From Photobacterium gaetbulicola Gung47 (lineage in GTDB: Bacteria > Pseudomonadota > Gammaproteobacteria > Enterobacterales > Vibrionaceae), in the NCBI GenBank assembly GCA_000940995.1, contig CP005973.1:496001-560000 (forward strand): a stretch of 64,000 bases of DNA, written 5' to 3'. Of this stretch, positions 1-9,296 are shown in pieces. The number at the start of each line of letters is the position of its first letter. The stretch's first letter is position 1. Under the pieces are notes generated by a model. That model was not told the DNA's origin, ran no database searches, and worked only from the letters and a program-made list of their open reading frames with translations. A program made the translations under genes and the position numbers.

Positions 1-1665
1 AATACCCGCTTCCTTGCATGCCTGCACGGCCTCGATGGCTTCTTCTCGTGGAGGGTCGATAAGGCCAAACAGGCCCAGCATAATGAATTGTTTGCCGATA
101 TCACCAAAATGCAGTTCGACCTGATCATAATGCGTTGGGCTGTAAGCGATGGCCAACAGTCGTTGGCCGTCATGGGCTTGTTGTTCGATCATGCCTAACC
201 AGTAGTCAGGTTGAATGTGGGTCGGCCCTGCATCGGTCATTTGCTGGTGGCACATTTCTATGATTTGCTCCGGTGCCCCTTTGAGGAAAATAAAGGCCTG
301 TCCTTCATGGCTGTGGTGCAGCGTCGCCATAAACCGATGCTCTGATTCAAAGGGGATCAAGTCGGTGCGGGGATAATTGTGGTTTTCATTTTCAGCATCA
401 AGGCCTAGCTTAGCGCCTGCCACAAGCAGTGCACCTTCCATAGGATCTCCATGGATCTGCCATTCCTGCCCTTTGTGACTCAGGGTTGAGTCATTACATA
501 GCACCGAGGCACGGATTGCTTGGGTGATGGGCGAGTCCGGGGCGGGGACAATTTCCTGTCCATTGAGCATCAGAAAGCCATGTGGGTTATAACCGGTGCC
601 GCTCAGAGTGTATTGGTTGTCTGCGGTGACTATGGTGCGGACGGTCATTTCATTGCGGGTGAGCGTACCGGTTTTGTCGGTGCAGATCACCGTGACCGAG
701 CCCAGGGTTTCAACGGCTGGAAGTCGGCGGATCACGGCTTGGCGCCGGGCCATTCTCTCGACCCCGATCGCCAGTGTGATGGTCATGATGGCTGGCAGTC
801 CTTCGGGGATCGCCGCGACGGCTAGGCTGACCGCAGCAAGAAACATGTTGGTGCTAGGGTAGTCACGGATCAAGACTCCAAAGGAAAAAGTGGCCGTTGC
901 CAAGATCAGGATCAGTGCTGTTAGCCAGCGGCCGAAGCTAGCTACCTGCTTAAGCAAAGGGGTATCTGTCGGTGCCACTTTCGAGACCAGTTCACTGATT
1001 TGCCCTAATTCAGTATCAATGCCCGTTGCTACAACGATACCGGTGCCCAGGCCATGGGTGACCAGTGTGCCGGAGTAGGCCATGGAGCTGCGACTGGCTA
1101 GTTCGGTTTGGCATCCGACCGGATCACTTTGCTTATCAACGGCAACAGACTCGCCGGTCAAAATGGCCTCGGATACCTGCAACCCTTTAGCGCGGCATAG
1201 CCTTAAATCGGCCGGGATCCGATCGCCGGGCTGAAGTAGTACAATATCGCCAATAACCAGGTTTTCGACGGCAATGGTTTGTTGACGACCGCCTCGGATG
1301 ACCTCGGCATTGGGTGATAGCATGCTGCGGATGGCCTTCAGCGCCTCCTCTGCCCGACCTTCCTGTATGAAGCCAATAATGGCATTGATCAGCACGACCC
1401 CGGCAATGACGCCGGTATCGAGCCAATGGCCAAGAAGCCCGGTAATCACCATGACAACGAGCAAGACATAGATGAGTAGGTTGTTGAACTGGCTAATAAA
1501 GCGGGTGATAAATGAACGCTTTTGTGGGTCTGGTAACTTATTGGGGCCCTGATGGTGCAGACGCTGCTTGGCTTCTTCGGCGCTCAGGCCCTCCGGCTGA
1601 CTGTCCACAGCCGTGAAGGTTTGCTGTACAGAGCAATGGTGCCAAGGGGTAGGTGGCTCGTACAT
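1..1665 (-). CDS. P-type cation-transporting ATPase (C-terminus missing)
   Basis: Membrane pump that uses ATP to move a cation; the first 555 residues are present and the gene runs off the left edge. The reading frame is open from an ATG at 1665 (MYEPPTPWHH). Seen in order: an N-terminal cation-ATPase domain, the first membrane pair, an actuator domain with a TGES-type loop, PEGLP in the fourth membrane helix (residues 287-291) and the phosphorylation motif CTDKTGTLT with the phospho-Asp at 330. The N-terminal half of the nucleotide-binding domain follows (KGAPEQ). PEGLP with DKTGTLT is typical of P2-type (Ca2+, Na+/K+ or Mg2+) pumps rather than heavy-metal P1B pumps, which carry CPx. The transported ion cannot be told without helices 5-10. 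It is divergent from the formate channel. Confidence 0.9.
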   Translation of the reverse strand, partial: MYEPPTPWHHCSVQQTFTAVDSQPEGLSAEEAKQRLHHQGPNKLPDPQKRSFITRFISQFNNLLIYVLLVVMVITGLLGHWLDTGVIAGVVLINAIIGFIQEGRAEEALKAIRSMLSPNAEVIRGGRQQTIAVENLVIGDIVLLQPGDRIPADLRLCRAKGLQVSEAILTGESVAVDKQSDPVGCQTELASRSSMAYSGTLVTHGLGTGIVVATGIDTELGQISELVSKVAPTDTPLLKQVASFGRWLTALILILATATFSFGVLIRDYPSTNMFLAAVSLAVAAIPEGLPAIMTITLAIGVERMARRQAVIRRLPAVETLGSVTVICTDKTGTLTRNEMTVRTIVTADNQYTLSGTGYNPHGFLMLNGQEIVPAPDSPITQAIRASVLCNDSTLSHKGQEWQIHGDPMEGALLVAGAKLGLDAENENHNYPRTDLIPFESEHRFMATLHHSHEGQAFIFLKGAPEQIIEMCHQQMTDAGPTHIQPDYWLGMIEQQAHDGQRLLAIAYSPTHYDQVELHFGDIGKQFIMLGLFGLIDPPREEAIEAVQACKEAGI

Positions 1666-1681
1666 GGCAACATATCCAGCG

Positions 1682-1712
1682 GCCTAAAATCGTCGTTTAT
1701 TGATTATTAGGC
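1682..1712. promoter_or_regulatory. Inverted repeat in divergent promoter region
   Basis: The 75-96 bp gap between the ATPase and the formate channel genes contains GCCTAA at 1682-1687 and TTAGGC at 1707-1712, a 6-bp inverted repeat with a 19-nt spacer. It also has a lone TTGAT at 1699-1703 that could be half of an FNR-type site. The gap must hold both promoters, but neither is clear enough to call. Confidence 0.3.
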
Positions 1713-1761
1713 AAACTGGTCTAGGTTGTGTGTATGAATTATGGGAAAGGGAAACAAGCGA

Positions 1762-2577
1762 ATGGCAGATATTTTTGGATTTGATGCGTTCTCTCCCAAG
1801 CAGATAGCCGAGAAGGTTGACAGCATCGGGGTGGTAAAGGCTAGGCTGCCACTGCTCTCCATGGTGATGCTGGGCATATTGGCTGGCGCTTTTATTGGCC
1901 TAGGCGGTTTATATTTCACCTTGGTGAAATCTGATGCTGAACTGGGGTTTGCCATGCAGCAAGTACTCGGCGGCGTGACCTTTTCTCTGGGGCTGTTGCT
2001 GGTCATCGTGGCGGGTGCCGAGCTGTTTACTGGCAATAACCTTTTGGCGATGGCTTGGGCTGACAACAAGATCACCACATCGGAGTTATTGATAAACTGG
2101 GGGGTTGTGTGCGCGGCTAATTTGGTCGGTGCCGTAGGGTTGGCCGTTCTGGTGTTCCTTTCTGGCCATACGACCATGAACGATGGTGCCATTGCGGCCA
2201 TGTACGCCAAGATTGCGGCGGCGAAATGTGAGTTGCCGTTTTGGACCGCTTTTTTTCGCGGCTTATTGTGCAACGTGCTGGTGTGCATGGCTGTCTGGAT
2301 GGCGTTGGCTGGCCGCAGTGTGATTGATAAGGCGGTGGCGATCGTGTTTCCAATCTCTGCGTTTGTTGCTGCCGGTTTCGAGCATAGTATCGCCAATATG
2401 TATTTCATTCCGCTTGCCATGCTGCTCAAGCTCTCGGGCACGGTGGATGTTGCTGACTCTGTCACGCTACTGGGTTTTGTCGGTAACTTGATCCCTGTTA
2501 TTTTGGGCAACCTTGTCGGGGGCAGTGTGATGGTCGGTTTGGTATACCACATTATTTATTTAAGGAAAGAGCCATAG
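1762..2577 (+). CDS. Formate/nitrite transporter family channel (FocA-like)
   Basis: Inner-membrane pentameric channel family for formate, nitrite or hydrosulfide. About 271 residues with six hydrophobic segments. The hallmark region AGAELFTGNN (first half) and the GNLVGGSVMVG segment (last helix) are characteristic of FNT proteins. An upstream ATG at 1741 is in frame, but the start at 1762 (MADIFGFDAF) matches the usual N-terminus and follows a purine-rich AAGGG stretch, so it is preferred. It lies directly upstream of a formate dehydrogenase gene, so formate import or export is the likely role; nitrite cannot be excluded from sequence alone. Confidence 0.88.
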   Translation: MADIFGFDAFSPKQIAEKVDSIGVVKARLPLLSMVMLGILAGAFIGLGGLYFTLVKSDAELGFAMQQVLGGVTFSLGLLLVIVAGAELFTGNNLLAMAWADNKITTSELLINWGVVCAANLVGAVGLAVLVFLSGHTTMNDGAIAAMYAKIAAAKCELPFWTAFFRGLLCNVLVCMAVWMALAGRSVIDKAVAIVFPISAFVAAGFEHSIANMYFIPLAMLLKLSGTVDVADSVTLLGFVGNLIPVILGNLVGGSVMVGLVYHIIYLRKEP

Positions 2578-2686
2578 ATTCAAAAGGTTACTTCCTTATC
2601 CGCTAGTGTATTTGCCCTTGGCGATGGAAAATGAATATCAGGGCGGGTGCTATAATTTAGCTGGCTTCAACAATCAGGGAATCAGT

Positions 2687-4783
2687 ATGCATTCCAAAGT
2701 TGTGAAAACAGTCTGCCCTTTCTGCGGTGTCGGCTGCGGCATGTATTTATCCAGCGATGCGAAAGGCGAGGTGTGTGGTGTTGCCCCTCAATTGGATCAT
2801 CCCATTAGCAGGGGGAAACTTTGCGATAAGGGGTGGAGCACCGTTTATGCGGTTTCTCCTGAAAATCGCATTACCCAGCCCCTCAAAAGAGAGCGTGACA
2901 AATTTATCCCCATCAGCTGGGATGAAGTATTGTGTTCAATCAGCGCCTCCTTACTCGATACCATTGAGCAATATGGTCCGCAAGCCGTCGGGGTGATCAG
3001 TAGTGCGCGGGCAACCAACGAAGATAACTATGCTGCGCAAAAATTTGCCCGCGCCGTACTGAAAACCAACAACGTGGATCACTGCGCCCGGATTTGCCAC
3101 AGCCCAACCGTGGCAGGCCTTAAGCAAGTGCTTGGCTCTGGTGCTATGACCAATAGCACCGAGGATGTATTCAAGGCCGGTGTCATTATGGTTATCGGCG
3201 CGGATCCAACAGAGAACCACAGTGTGTTGGGCGGGCAAATTATCCAGGCCAAACAGGCGGGAGCAACGCTGATTGTGGTAGACCCGCGGGTGACAAGGCT
3301 GGCAAAGCTTGCTGATATTCACCTGCAGCTTCAGCCTGGCACCAACACGGCGCTTATCAATGCGATGCTTCACGTCATTATTGCTAACCGCTGGCATGAT
3401 CAAGCGTTTGTTGAACAGCGCTGTGAAGGATTCGAAGCCCTTGCAAAACATGTCGAGAAAGTCACGCCAGAGTCGGTTGAAGCGCTCACTGGTCTTGACC
3501 CGCAGCTGATCCGGCAGGCTGCGGAATACTACAGCCAATCAGAGCGCTCGATGATCATGTACGGGATGGGGATCACCCAGTTCATGGCGGGGACCACCAA
3601 TGTCATCGCGCTAGCCGATTTGGTTACGGTCTGTGGCCATATCGGTAAACCGGGGACAGGGATCAACCCGCTGCGGGGACAGAATAATGTTCAGGGGGCT
3701 TGTGATATGGGCTGTTTGCCCAATGTCTATCCGGGCTACCAACTGGCTGATGATCCCAACGTCCAAGCGAAATTTGCAGCGGCTTGGGGCGGGGAGGTTG
3801 CTTCAACCCCGGGGCTGACGTCCATGGGGATGACCAAAGCAGCATTGGCTGGCAAGTTCAAGTCATTGATTCTATTTGGCGAAGATCCCGTCGTGACCGA
3901 TCCTGACCAAAACCATGTCCGCGAAGCCTATCAAGCGTTGGATTTGCTGGTTGTCGCTGAGCTGACCATGACCGAGACCGCCAAGTTGGCTGATTTTGTT
4001 TTGCCGGCTGCTTCTTTTGCCGAAAAAAATGGCACCTTTACCAACTGTGAGCGGAGGGTGCAGTGTATCCACCCGGTTATCACTCCTGTCGGCGAAGCAA
4101 AGGGGGACTGGCAGTGGTTGCAAGCCCTGGCGAAGGCGATGGGCAGCGATCAGCTCGATTGGCCAGAGACCGAGGCCGTTTTTGATGAGATGACTTCACT
4201 GACCCCTCCATACCAGGGCATGAATTACCCCAAGCTGGAGCATGATTATGGCTTGCAATGGCCGTGTAATGATGATGCCCCGCAAGGGACGACAATTCTT
4301 CACCAGCAGCAGTTTCCAATCGGCAAGGCAAGGCTAATACCAGCCCATTACGTGCCAATCGATGAGCCTACGGATGAGGATTATCCATTGCTGCTGACCA
4401 CAAACCGGCTCCATTTTCATTACGGGTGTGGCTCGATGAGTAGGAAATCACCGCTTCTTGAGCGGGAGACCCCTCCCGGGATTTTGTTTATCAACCCTCG
4501 TGATGCTGGTCGGCTGGCTATCAAACCTTTCGCTGCGGTAGGGGTTCGCTCTCGGCGGGGATATGTCGAAACGCGGGCGATGGTGACTGAGGATGTGCCG
4601 CCCGGCGTGGTGAGTATGCCTTATCACTTTAAAGAGGCTCCTTCGAATCAGCTGACCAATACCGCCCAGGACCCAGTAACTAAAATGCCCGAGTTGAAGG
4701 CCTGTGCGGTGTCAGTGGCGGCTTTGCCGGCAAATCATGAACCTAGCCCGGTTTGGCAACTAAAAGGTGGGGGTTATGCATAA
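2687..4783 (+). CDS. Formate dehydrogenase catalytic subunit, Cys type (molybdopterin)
   Basis: Oxidises formate to CO2 at a bis-MGD Mo/W centre. The protein is 698 residues from the ATG at 2687, chosen because AGGGA sits 6 nt upstream; an upstream in-frame start at 2606 lacks a ribosome site. Cys10, Cys13, Cys17 and Cys46 form the N-terminal 4Fe-4S motif. The active-site stretch DHCARICHSPT puts Cys137 where E. coli FdhF has selenocysteine, so no SECIS element is needed. The C-terminal molydopterin-dinucleotide domain begins near residue 590. No signal peptide or Tat motif is seen, so it is cytoplasmic. It overlaps the next gene by 8 nt and should form a complex with the two iron-sulfur and flavin subunits that follow. 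FdhF-type enzymes are normally about 700-715 residues. Confidence 0.9.
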   Translation: MHSKVVKTVCPFCGVGCGMYLSSDAKGEVCGVAPQLDHPISRGKLCDKGWSTVYAVSPENRITQPLKRERDKFIPISWDEVLCSISASLLDTIEQYGPQAVGVISSARATNEDNYAAQKFARAVLKTNNVDHCARICHSPTVAGLKQVLGSGAMTNSTEDVFKAGVIMVIGADPTENHSVLGGQIIQAKQAGATLIVVDPRVTRLAKLADIHLQLQPGTNTALINAMLHVIIANRWHDQAFVEQRCEGFEALAKHVEKVTPESVEALTGLDPQLIRQAAEYYSQSERSMIMYGMGITQFMAGTTNVIALADLVTVCGHIGKPGTGINPLRGQNNVQGACDMGCLPNVYPGYQLADDPNVQAKFAAAWGGEVASTPGLTSMGMTKAALAGKFKSLILFGEDPVVTDPDQNHVREAYQALDLLVVAELTMTETAKLADFVLPAASFAEKNGTFTNCERRVQCIHPVITPVGEAKGDWQWLQALAKAMGSDQLDWPETEAVFDEMTSLTPPYQGMNYPKLEHDYGLQWPCNDDAPQGTTILHQQQFPIGKARLIPAHYVPIDEPTDEDYPLLLTTNRLHFHYGCGSMSRKSPLLERETPPGILFINPRDAGRLAIKPFAAVGVRSRRGYVETRAMVTEDVPPGVVSMPYHFKEAPSNQLTNTAQDPVTKMPELKACAVSVAALPANHEPSPVWQLKGGGYA

Positions 4784-5807
4784 AACTTACCTGTTGGACT
4801 CGCTGGATGAGTTACAAAGGCATTTGGCGCAATCGCATGAGATATACCAAGTTGTTCCACAATCTGATGATGCCCGGGCGGATTATCACTGGCAGCAAGT
4901 CGGCAGCGGTAACTGGCCCGATTTGGTTGAACAAAAGCCCCTTCAATCGCCCAAATCGTTCTTTTTTGCCGAGCAGGAACCTTTATATGTGTTCGATGGG
5001 GAGACTTTTGAAGAAGTGTTGCCGACGCCAACGCCTTTTGTGTTATTTGGCGTGAAAAGTTGCGATTTGATGGCCATCCATTATCAAGATATCTTTTTTG
5101 AAGACGATCCTTACTACCAAGCACGGCGCAAGCAAGGGCTATTGGTCGGTGTGGATTGCGTCACCCCCTGCGAGCAAGGGTTTTGCCAGCTCGTTAACGC
5201 AGGGCCAAGTGTCCGGGATGATACAGCGGATCTCGTCCTGCACCCACTGGACGGCCAGCGCTGGATGCTGGTGGTCTTGTCGGCGGCAGGGAAACAAGCG
5301 CTGCACGGTTTGGCGTTGGAGGATGCATCGCCAGAGGATCTGCACCAGCGCTGGGAGAATATCAGCCATTGCGAACAGTCTTTTCCCCGCTATCAGTATA
5401 TCCTGGAGGGGATCGGCAAACTCAATCAGCACGCCATATCCGACGAGTTTTGGCAGCAGCTGGGTATTCAATGCCTGGGTTGCTCGGGGTGTACCACGCT
5501 GTGTCCGACCTGTTCGTGTTTTGCTACCCGCCCGATAGAGAGTGCTTCCTCCCAGCAAACATCGGTGACCCAGGTTCGTTTCTGGGACTCTTGCCTGTAC
5601 GAAAGCTTCCAACGTGAGGCGAGCTTCCATAACCCGGCCTCCGAGGCTGGCCAGCGGGTAAAGCGCTTTTGGTACCATAAATTTAGCGATGACTTTGTCC
5701 CTGAGTTTGGCCGCTATGGTTGTGTTGGCTGTGGCCGCTGCGAGGCGACGTGCCCCGGTGTGATAGGGGTTCATTCAGTGATGAAGAGGATTGCAGACGA
5801 TGCTTAA
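4776..5807 (+). CDS. 4Fe-4S dicluster electron-transfer subunit (AsrA/HydB-like)
   Basis: Predicted electron carrier of 343 residues. A C-terminal ferredoxin-like region has two Cys clusters: C233/C236/C239/C243 (CLGCSGCTTLC, with extra Cys at 246 and 248) and C316/C319/C322/C326 (CVGCGRCEATCPG). The N-terminal 220 residues match the pattern of the beta subunit of NADP-reducing sulfhydrogenases and anaerobic sulfite reductase subunit A. The ATG at 4776 is preferred over a GTG at 4767 because AAGGTGGGGG ends just before it. It overlaps the formate dehydrogenase stop by 8 nt and the next gene by 8 nt, an arrangement consistent with coupled translation. No sulfite reductase or hydrogenase catalytic subunit is present, so it most likely carries electrons from formate dehydrogenase. 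Confidence 0.8.
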   Translation: MHKTYLLDSLDELQRHLAQSHEIYQVVPQSDDARADYHWQQVGSGNWPDLVEQKPLQSPKSFFFAEQEPLYVFDGETFEEVLPTPTPFVLFGVKSCDLMAIHYQDIFFEDDPYYQARRKQGLLVGVDCVTPCEQGFCQLVNAGPSVRDDTADLVLHPLDGQRWMLVVLSAAGKQALHGLALEDASPEDLHQRWENISHCEQSFPRYQYILEGIGKLNQHAISDEFWQQLGIQCLGCSGCTTLCPTCSCFATRPIESASSQQTSVTQVRFWDSCLYESFQREASFHNPASEAGQRVKRFWYHKFSDDFVPEFGRYGCVGCGRCEATCPGVIGVHSVMKRIADDA

Positions 5808-6633
5808 CTTGACCCCGGTGCCGATCAAAATAGTGGATTGCTATGATGATGGTGAAAATACCCGCCACTACCAGTTCGCTATCCAAGAGACAGAACAGCA
5901 TTTGTCGCCGTGGCTGAAAGCGGAAAGCGGCCAATTTTTTATGCTGTGCTTGCCAGGTGTTGGAGAGGCGCCGTTCACCTTTACCACATTGCCAAACGCG
6001 CAGGGGAACTTTCGGGCTCTAGTCCGTAGGATGGGGAGTGTGACCGATGCATTGTTCCAGTGCGGTGTGGGCGATATTATCGGTGCCAGAGGGCCGTTTG
6101 GACGAGGCTGGCCGATGGAGAGGCTGCTTAATCAGCGTATTCTCATCGTCGGTGGCGGCTGCGGTATCGCACCCTTGGCGAGCGTGATTAATCAGTTGAT
6201 CGACAGCCAGCAGTTTATCCAGCTGGAAGTGGTATATGCCGCGAGAAATCAGGCGGCACTGATGCTCAATCCAGAGAGAGCGCGCTGGCAGCATTTGATC
6301 CCTATCTTCAATGTGGTTGAAGATATGGCTGGCCTGAGTGACGGGGAATTTTACCCGGGCACCGCAACAGGGATCCTGCCGAAGGTATTGCATACCTTCG
6401 GTGAGCAACCTGATACGGTACTGCTGGCCGGGCCAGAAGCAATGCAAACCGCTGCGGCGGAATATCTTGTCGCGTATGGCATTGATCCTAAATCGATATT
6501 TCTATCGATAGAACGCCGAATGCATTGCGCTGTTGGGCTCTGCGGCCATTGCTACCTTAATGAGAAGTATGTGTGCAGCCATGGCCCGACGTTCTCGTGG
6601 GCCGAACTGCTGCAGTATGATATCGCCTGTTAG
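5800..6633 (+). CDS. FAD/NAD(P)-binding diaphorase subunit (AsrB/HydG-like)
   Basis: Ferredoxin-NADP reductase fold protein of 277 residues. The FAD-binding barrel comes first, with the flavin motif near residues 55-62 (APFTFTT), then a nucleotide-binding domain with GGGCGIAPL. A C-terminal 2Fe-2S site follows, with Cys243, 248, 251 and 259 (HCAVGLCGHC). This is the layout of AsrB, sulfhydrogenase gamma and PyrK. The start ATG at 5800 overlaps the upstream stop by 8 nt and has GAGGA 9 nt before it. With the two preceding genes it would make a soluble formate:NAD(P)+ oxidoreductase; the cofactor preference cannot be told. Its stop overlaps the convergent PEP synthase stop by 4 bp. Confidence 0.82.
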   Translation: MLNLTPVPIKIVDCYDDGENTRHYQFAIQETEQHLSPWLKAESGQFFMLCLPGVGEAPFTFTTLPNAQGNFRALVRRMGSVTDALFQCGVGDIIGARGPFGRGWPMERLLNQRILIVGGGCGIAPLASVINQLIDSQQFIQLEVVYAARNQAALMLNPERARWQHLIPIFNVVEDMAGLSDGEFYPGTATGILPKVLHTFGEQPDTVLLAGPEAMQTAAAEYLVAYGIDPKSIFLSIERRMHCAVGLCGHCYLNEKYVCSHGPTFSWAELLQYDIAC

Positions 6634-9038
6634 GTCTCCTGATCTCTTGACTGCTCGGCCTTGGCAATCACATCGCACCCCTTGGCAAATGAGTCAGGGT
6701 TGAGGGAAATGGAATCAATGCCGCAGGCGACCAGGAATTGGGCAAACTCAGGGTGATCCGAGGGGGCCTGGCCGCAGATCCCGACTTTGCAGCCTTTGCT
6801 GTGGGCGACTGTGATCACATGTTCTATCAAGCGCTTAACTGCATCGTCTCGGGCGTCAAACATGGGCTTGAGCTCCGCCGAATCACGGTCGATCCCCAGT
6901 ACCAACTGGGTTAGGTCGTTGCTGCCAATGGAAAAACCATCAAACCGCTCGGCAAATCGCTCAGCAAGGATGACATTGGAAGGAATTTCGCACATGACAT
7001 AGACCTGTAGCCCGTCCTGGCCCCGTTCAAGGCCAGCTTGCGCCATGACATTTAATACTTTGTCTGCTTCATTAACCGTGCGGCAAAACGGGATCATGAC
7101 AATGATATTGTCGAACCCTTTCTCATTGCGCGCTTTGGCAATGGCTTGGCACTCGAGCTGGAATGCCTCACGGTATCGTGGATGGTAGTAACGGGATGCC
7201 CCCCTTAGGCCAAGCATAGGATTCTCTTCGTGTAGCTCGAAATCTTCCCCGCCCAGTAGGCCGCGGTATTCGTTGGACTTAAAATCGGACATCCTGACGA
7301 TTACAGGCTTGGGATATTGGCTGGCGGCAATTTTACTTATCCCCAACGCCAAGGTATCGGTAAAGAAATCAGGCGGGTTGGTAAAATGGCGACAGCGTTG
7401 CTCAATCGCACTTTTTACCTGGCTGTCAGTGATTTTTTCCGGATGGAGCAAAGCCATCGGGTGAACGCCTATCTGGCTTGAAATAATAAACTCAATGCGG
7501 GTCAAGCCGATGCCGGATGTGGGAAGCTGCCACCAATGGAAAATGCCATCCGGCATGGCGGCGTTGATCATTACTTGGGTTTTCGGTGAGGGGATGGAGG
7601 CCATATCAATGTGCTGGGTGGTGAAGCCCACCCTGCCATCATAGACCTGACCCACCGCGCCGCCGGCACAGCTGAGGGTGACTGTTTGGCCATTGCTAAG
7701 GCGATGGGTTGCCATCTCGGTACCCACAATCGCGGGCACTTTTAACTCACGACTGACGATGGCGGCATGGCTGGTTGGGCCGCCCGAGTCGGTGATGATG
7801 CCTGCTGCCTTTTTCATGATCGGCACCCAGTCCGGGTCGGTACGCTCGGTCACCAGGATCGCCCCTTCGGGAAAATGGTCGATGTCGTGTGGCGAGAGCA
7901 CAGTATAGGTCTGACCGCAGGCAACGGCGGCACCGACACTGGCACCTTCAAGCAGCACCGGGGCGTTGGTTTTTTCGAGTTTGTAGTTGACCAGAACCGT
8001 CCGGCTTTTTTGGGCCTCAACGGTTTCCGGTCTAGCCTGGACTATGAACAGTTGTTTCGTCACACTGTCTTTGGCCCACTCCATGTCCATCGCACAACCG
8101 TAATGGCGCTCGATAATGGCAGCCCAACGACTGAGCTGCAGAGTCTCTTCATCATTGATCACCAAGATATGGCGTTCTGCTTCAGTTGTGGGGATGGTAA
8201 CCGTCGGAGTGTCGCAGTGGCTGCCACTGGCAAAAATCATTTTTTCATATTTGAGGCCCAGTTTTTTTTCAATGATGGGGGATTTGCCGGGCTGCTCAAG
8301 CAGGGGCTTGTACACCACAAACTTGTCAGGGGTGACGCTGCCCTTGACGATCGTTTCCCCCAGCCCCCAACTGCCGTTGATCATGACGACATCAGGAAAG
8401 CCGTTCTCGGTATCAAGGCTAAACATGACACCGGCACATTCAGACTCAATCATTTGCTGGATACCGACAGAGAGGGCGACTTGCTGGTGGGGGAATCCTT
8501 GCTCTTGGCGGTAGACAATGGCCCGATCGGTATACAGCGAGGCGAAGCATTGTTTGCACGCGGCAATGACCTGTCGTTCACCTTGAATATTGAGATAACT
8601 CTCCTGCTGGCCTGCAAAGCTCGCCTCGGGTAAGTCCTCGGCTGTCGCTGAGCTGCGAACTGCGACGGCAGGGGAAGAGGTGCCGGTTTGTTTTTCAAGC
8701 TGGAGGTAGGCATCAATGATGCACTGCTCTTGTTGGTCGGTAAATACTCCCTGGCTGATGAGGCCACGAATTTGTTGGCCAACGTCTTTGAGGCTTGCGG
8801 CCCCGCTGTTCAATGATGCCAGCAAGCCATCTATAGGGGCATCAAGTTGATTTTGAGTGAGGAAATCTCTAAATAATTGGGCACTGGTTGCAAACCCATT
8901 GGGCACCCGAATGCCAGCCTGCTGGAGTTGGTTGTACATTTCGCCAAGGCTGGCATTTTTTCCGCCTACTAGAGCAATATCCTGGATGCTTAAGTGGGCG
9001 TACCAATATATCAACGGAGCAGGCGCTGTCTTGTTCAT
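6630..9038 (-). CDS. ppsA: Phosphoenolpyruvate synthase (pyruvate, water dikinase)
   Basis: Converts pyruvate, ATP and water to PEP, AMP and phosphate. At 802 residues it has the full three-part family layout. An N-terminal ATP-grasp/pyruvate-phosphate dikinase domain carries VGGKNASLGEM near residue 24. The swivelling phospho-His domain has GGPTSHAAIVSRELKVPA. The C-terminal PEP-binding barrel has IGSNDLTQLVLGIDRDS and a closing GICGQAPSDHPEFAQFL. It is the last gene of a five-gene minus-strand operon, 15 nt behind the ACP gene. The window shows no DUF299-type regulatory kinase (PpsR) next to it. It may be a second, pathway-specific copy, because ppsA normally stands alone; this needs the rest of the genome to settle. 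Confidence 0.93.
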   Translation of the reverse strand: MNKTAPAPLIYWYAHLSIQDIALVGGKNASLGEMYNQLQQAGIRVPNGFATSAQLFRDFLTQNQLDAPIDGLLASLNSGAASLKDVGQQIRGLISQGVFTDQQEQCIIDAYLQLEKQTGTSSPAVAVRSSATAEDLPEASFAGQQESYLNIQGERQVIAACKQCFASLYTDRAIVYRQEQGFPHQQVALSVGIQQMIESECAGVMFSLDTENGFPDVVMINGSWGLGETIVKGSVTPDKFVVYKPLLEQPGKSPIIEKKLGLKYEKMIFASGSHCDTPTVTIPTTEAERHILVINDEETLQLSRWAAIIERHYGCAMDMEWAKDSVTKQLFIVQARPETVEAQKSRTVLVNYKLEKTNAPVLLEGASVGAAVACGQTYTVLSPHDIDHFPEGAILVTERTDPDWVPIMKKAAGIITDSGGPTSHAAIVSRELKVPAIVGTEMATHRLSNGQTVTLSCAGGAVGQVYDGRVGFTTQHIDMASIPSPKTQVMINAAMPDGIFHWWQLPTSGIGLTRIEFIISSQIGVHPMALLHPEKITDSQVKSAIEQRCRHFTNPPDFFTDTLALGISKIAASQYPKPVIVRMSDFKSNEYRGLLGGEDFELHEENPMLGLRGASRYYHPRYREAFQLECQAIAKARNEKGFDNIIVMIPFCRTVNEADKVLNVMAQAGLERGQDGLQVYVMCEIPSNVILAERFAERFDGFSIGSNDLTQLVLGIDRDSAELKPMFDARDDAVKRLIEHVITVAHSKGCKVGICGQAPSDHPEFAQFLVACGIDSISLNPDSFAKGCDVIAKAEQSRDQET

Positions 9039-9053
9039 GTTAGTTCCCGGCTA

Positions 9054-9296
9054 TTAGTGATGGTCTTGGAGGTAACTTATCAGTTGATTGTAGCTTCTCA
9101 CCTGAGGGTAATCGCTTTCAGGAATACTGATGCCCGTTTGTTTTTTGAGGTCTGCGAGTAGGTTGAGGAAATCCATTGAGTCTAGTTCGCATTCCTCGCG
9201 CAAATCCTCATCTTGAGCGATGTCTTGAAGGTCGATCTCCGGGGCAATTCTTCGGAGTGCAGTGGCGATACAGGCGGCAAAGTTTTGGGTCGTCAT
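9054..9296 (-). CDS. Acyl carrier protein-like protein
   Basis: Small acidic 80-residue protein with the four-helix ACP pattern and the phosphopantetheine site ELDSMDFLNLLADL, where the Ser of DSM would carry the prosthetic arm. It starts inside the last codons of the E2 gene (4-nt ATGA overlap) and is followed 15 nt later by PEP synthase, so it belongs to this operon and not to a fatty-acid locus. No ketosynthase or acyltransferase lies nearby. Its substrate may be an acyl group from the neighbouring AMP-ligase or E2, but that is a guess. Confidence 0.8.
   Translation of the reverse strand: MTTQNFAACIATALRRIAPEIDLQDIAQDEDLREECELDSMDFLNLLADLKKQTGISIPESDYPQVRSYNQLISYLQDHH

Noticed and set aside
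1699..1713. FNR box between the ATPase and formate channel genes
   Set aside because: Only one half (TTGAT) fits; the other half does not match ATCAA.
1707..2552. 281-codon open frame opposite the formate channel gene
   Set aside because: It is a shadow of the plus-strand channel gene. Its translation is rich in Thr/Pro/Ala with no family pattern and no ribosome site.
3083..3100. Selenocysteine in the formate dehydrogenase
   Set aside because: The active-site codon is TGC (Cys137), not TGA, so no recoding is needed.
7767..8633. 288-codon plus-strand frame inside ppsA
   Set aside because: Antisense of a strongly conserved PEP synthase; the composition is not protein-like.
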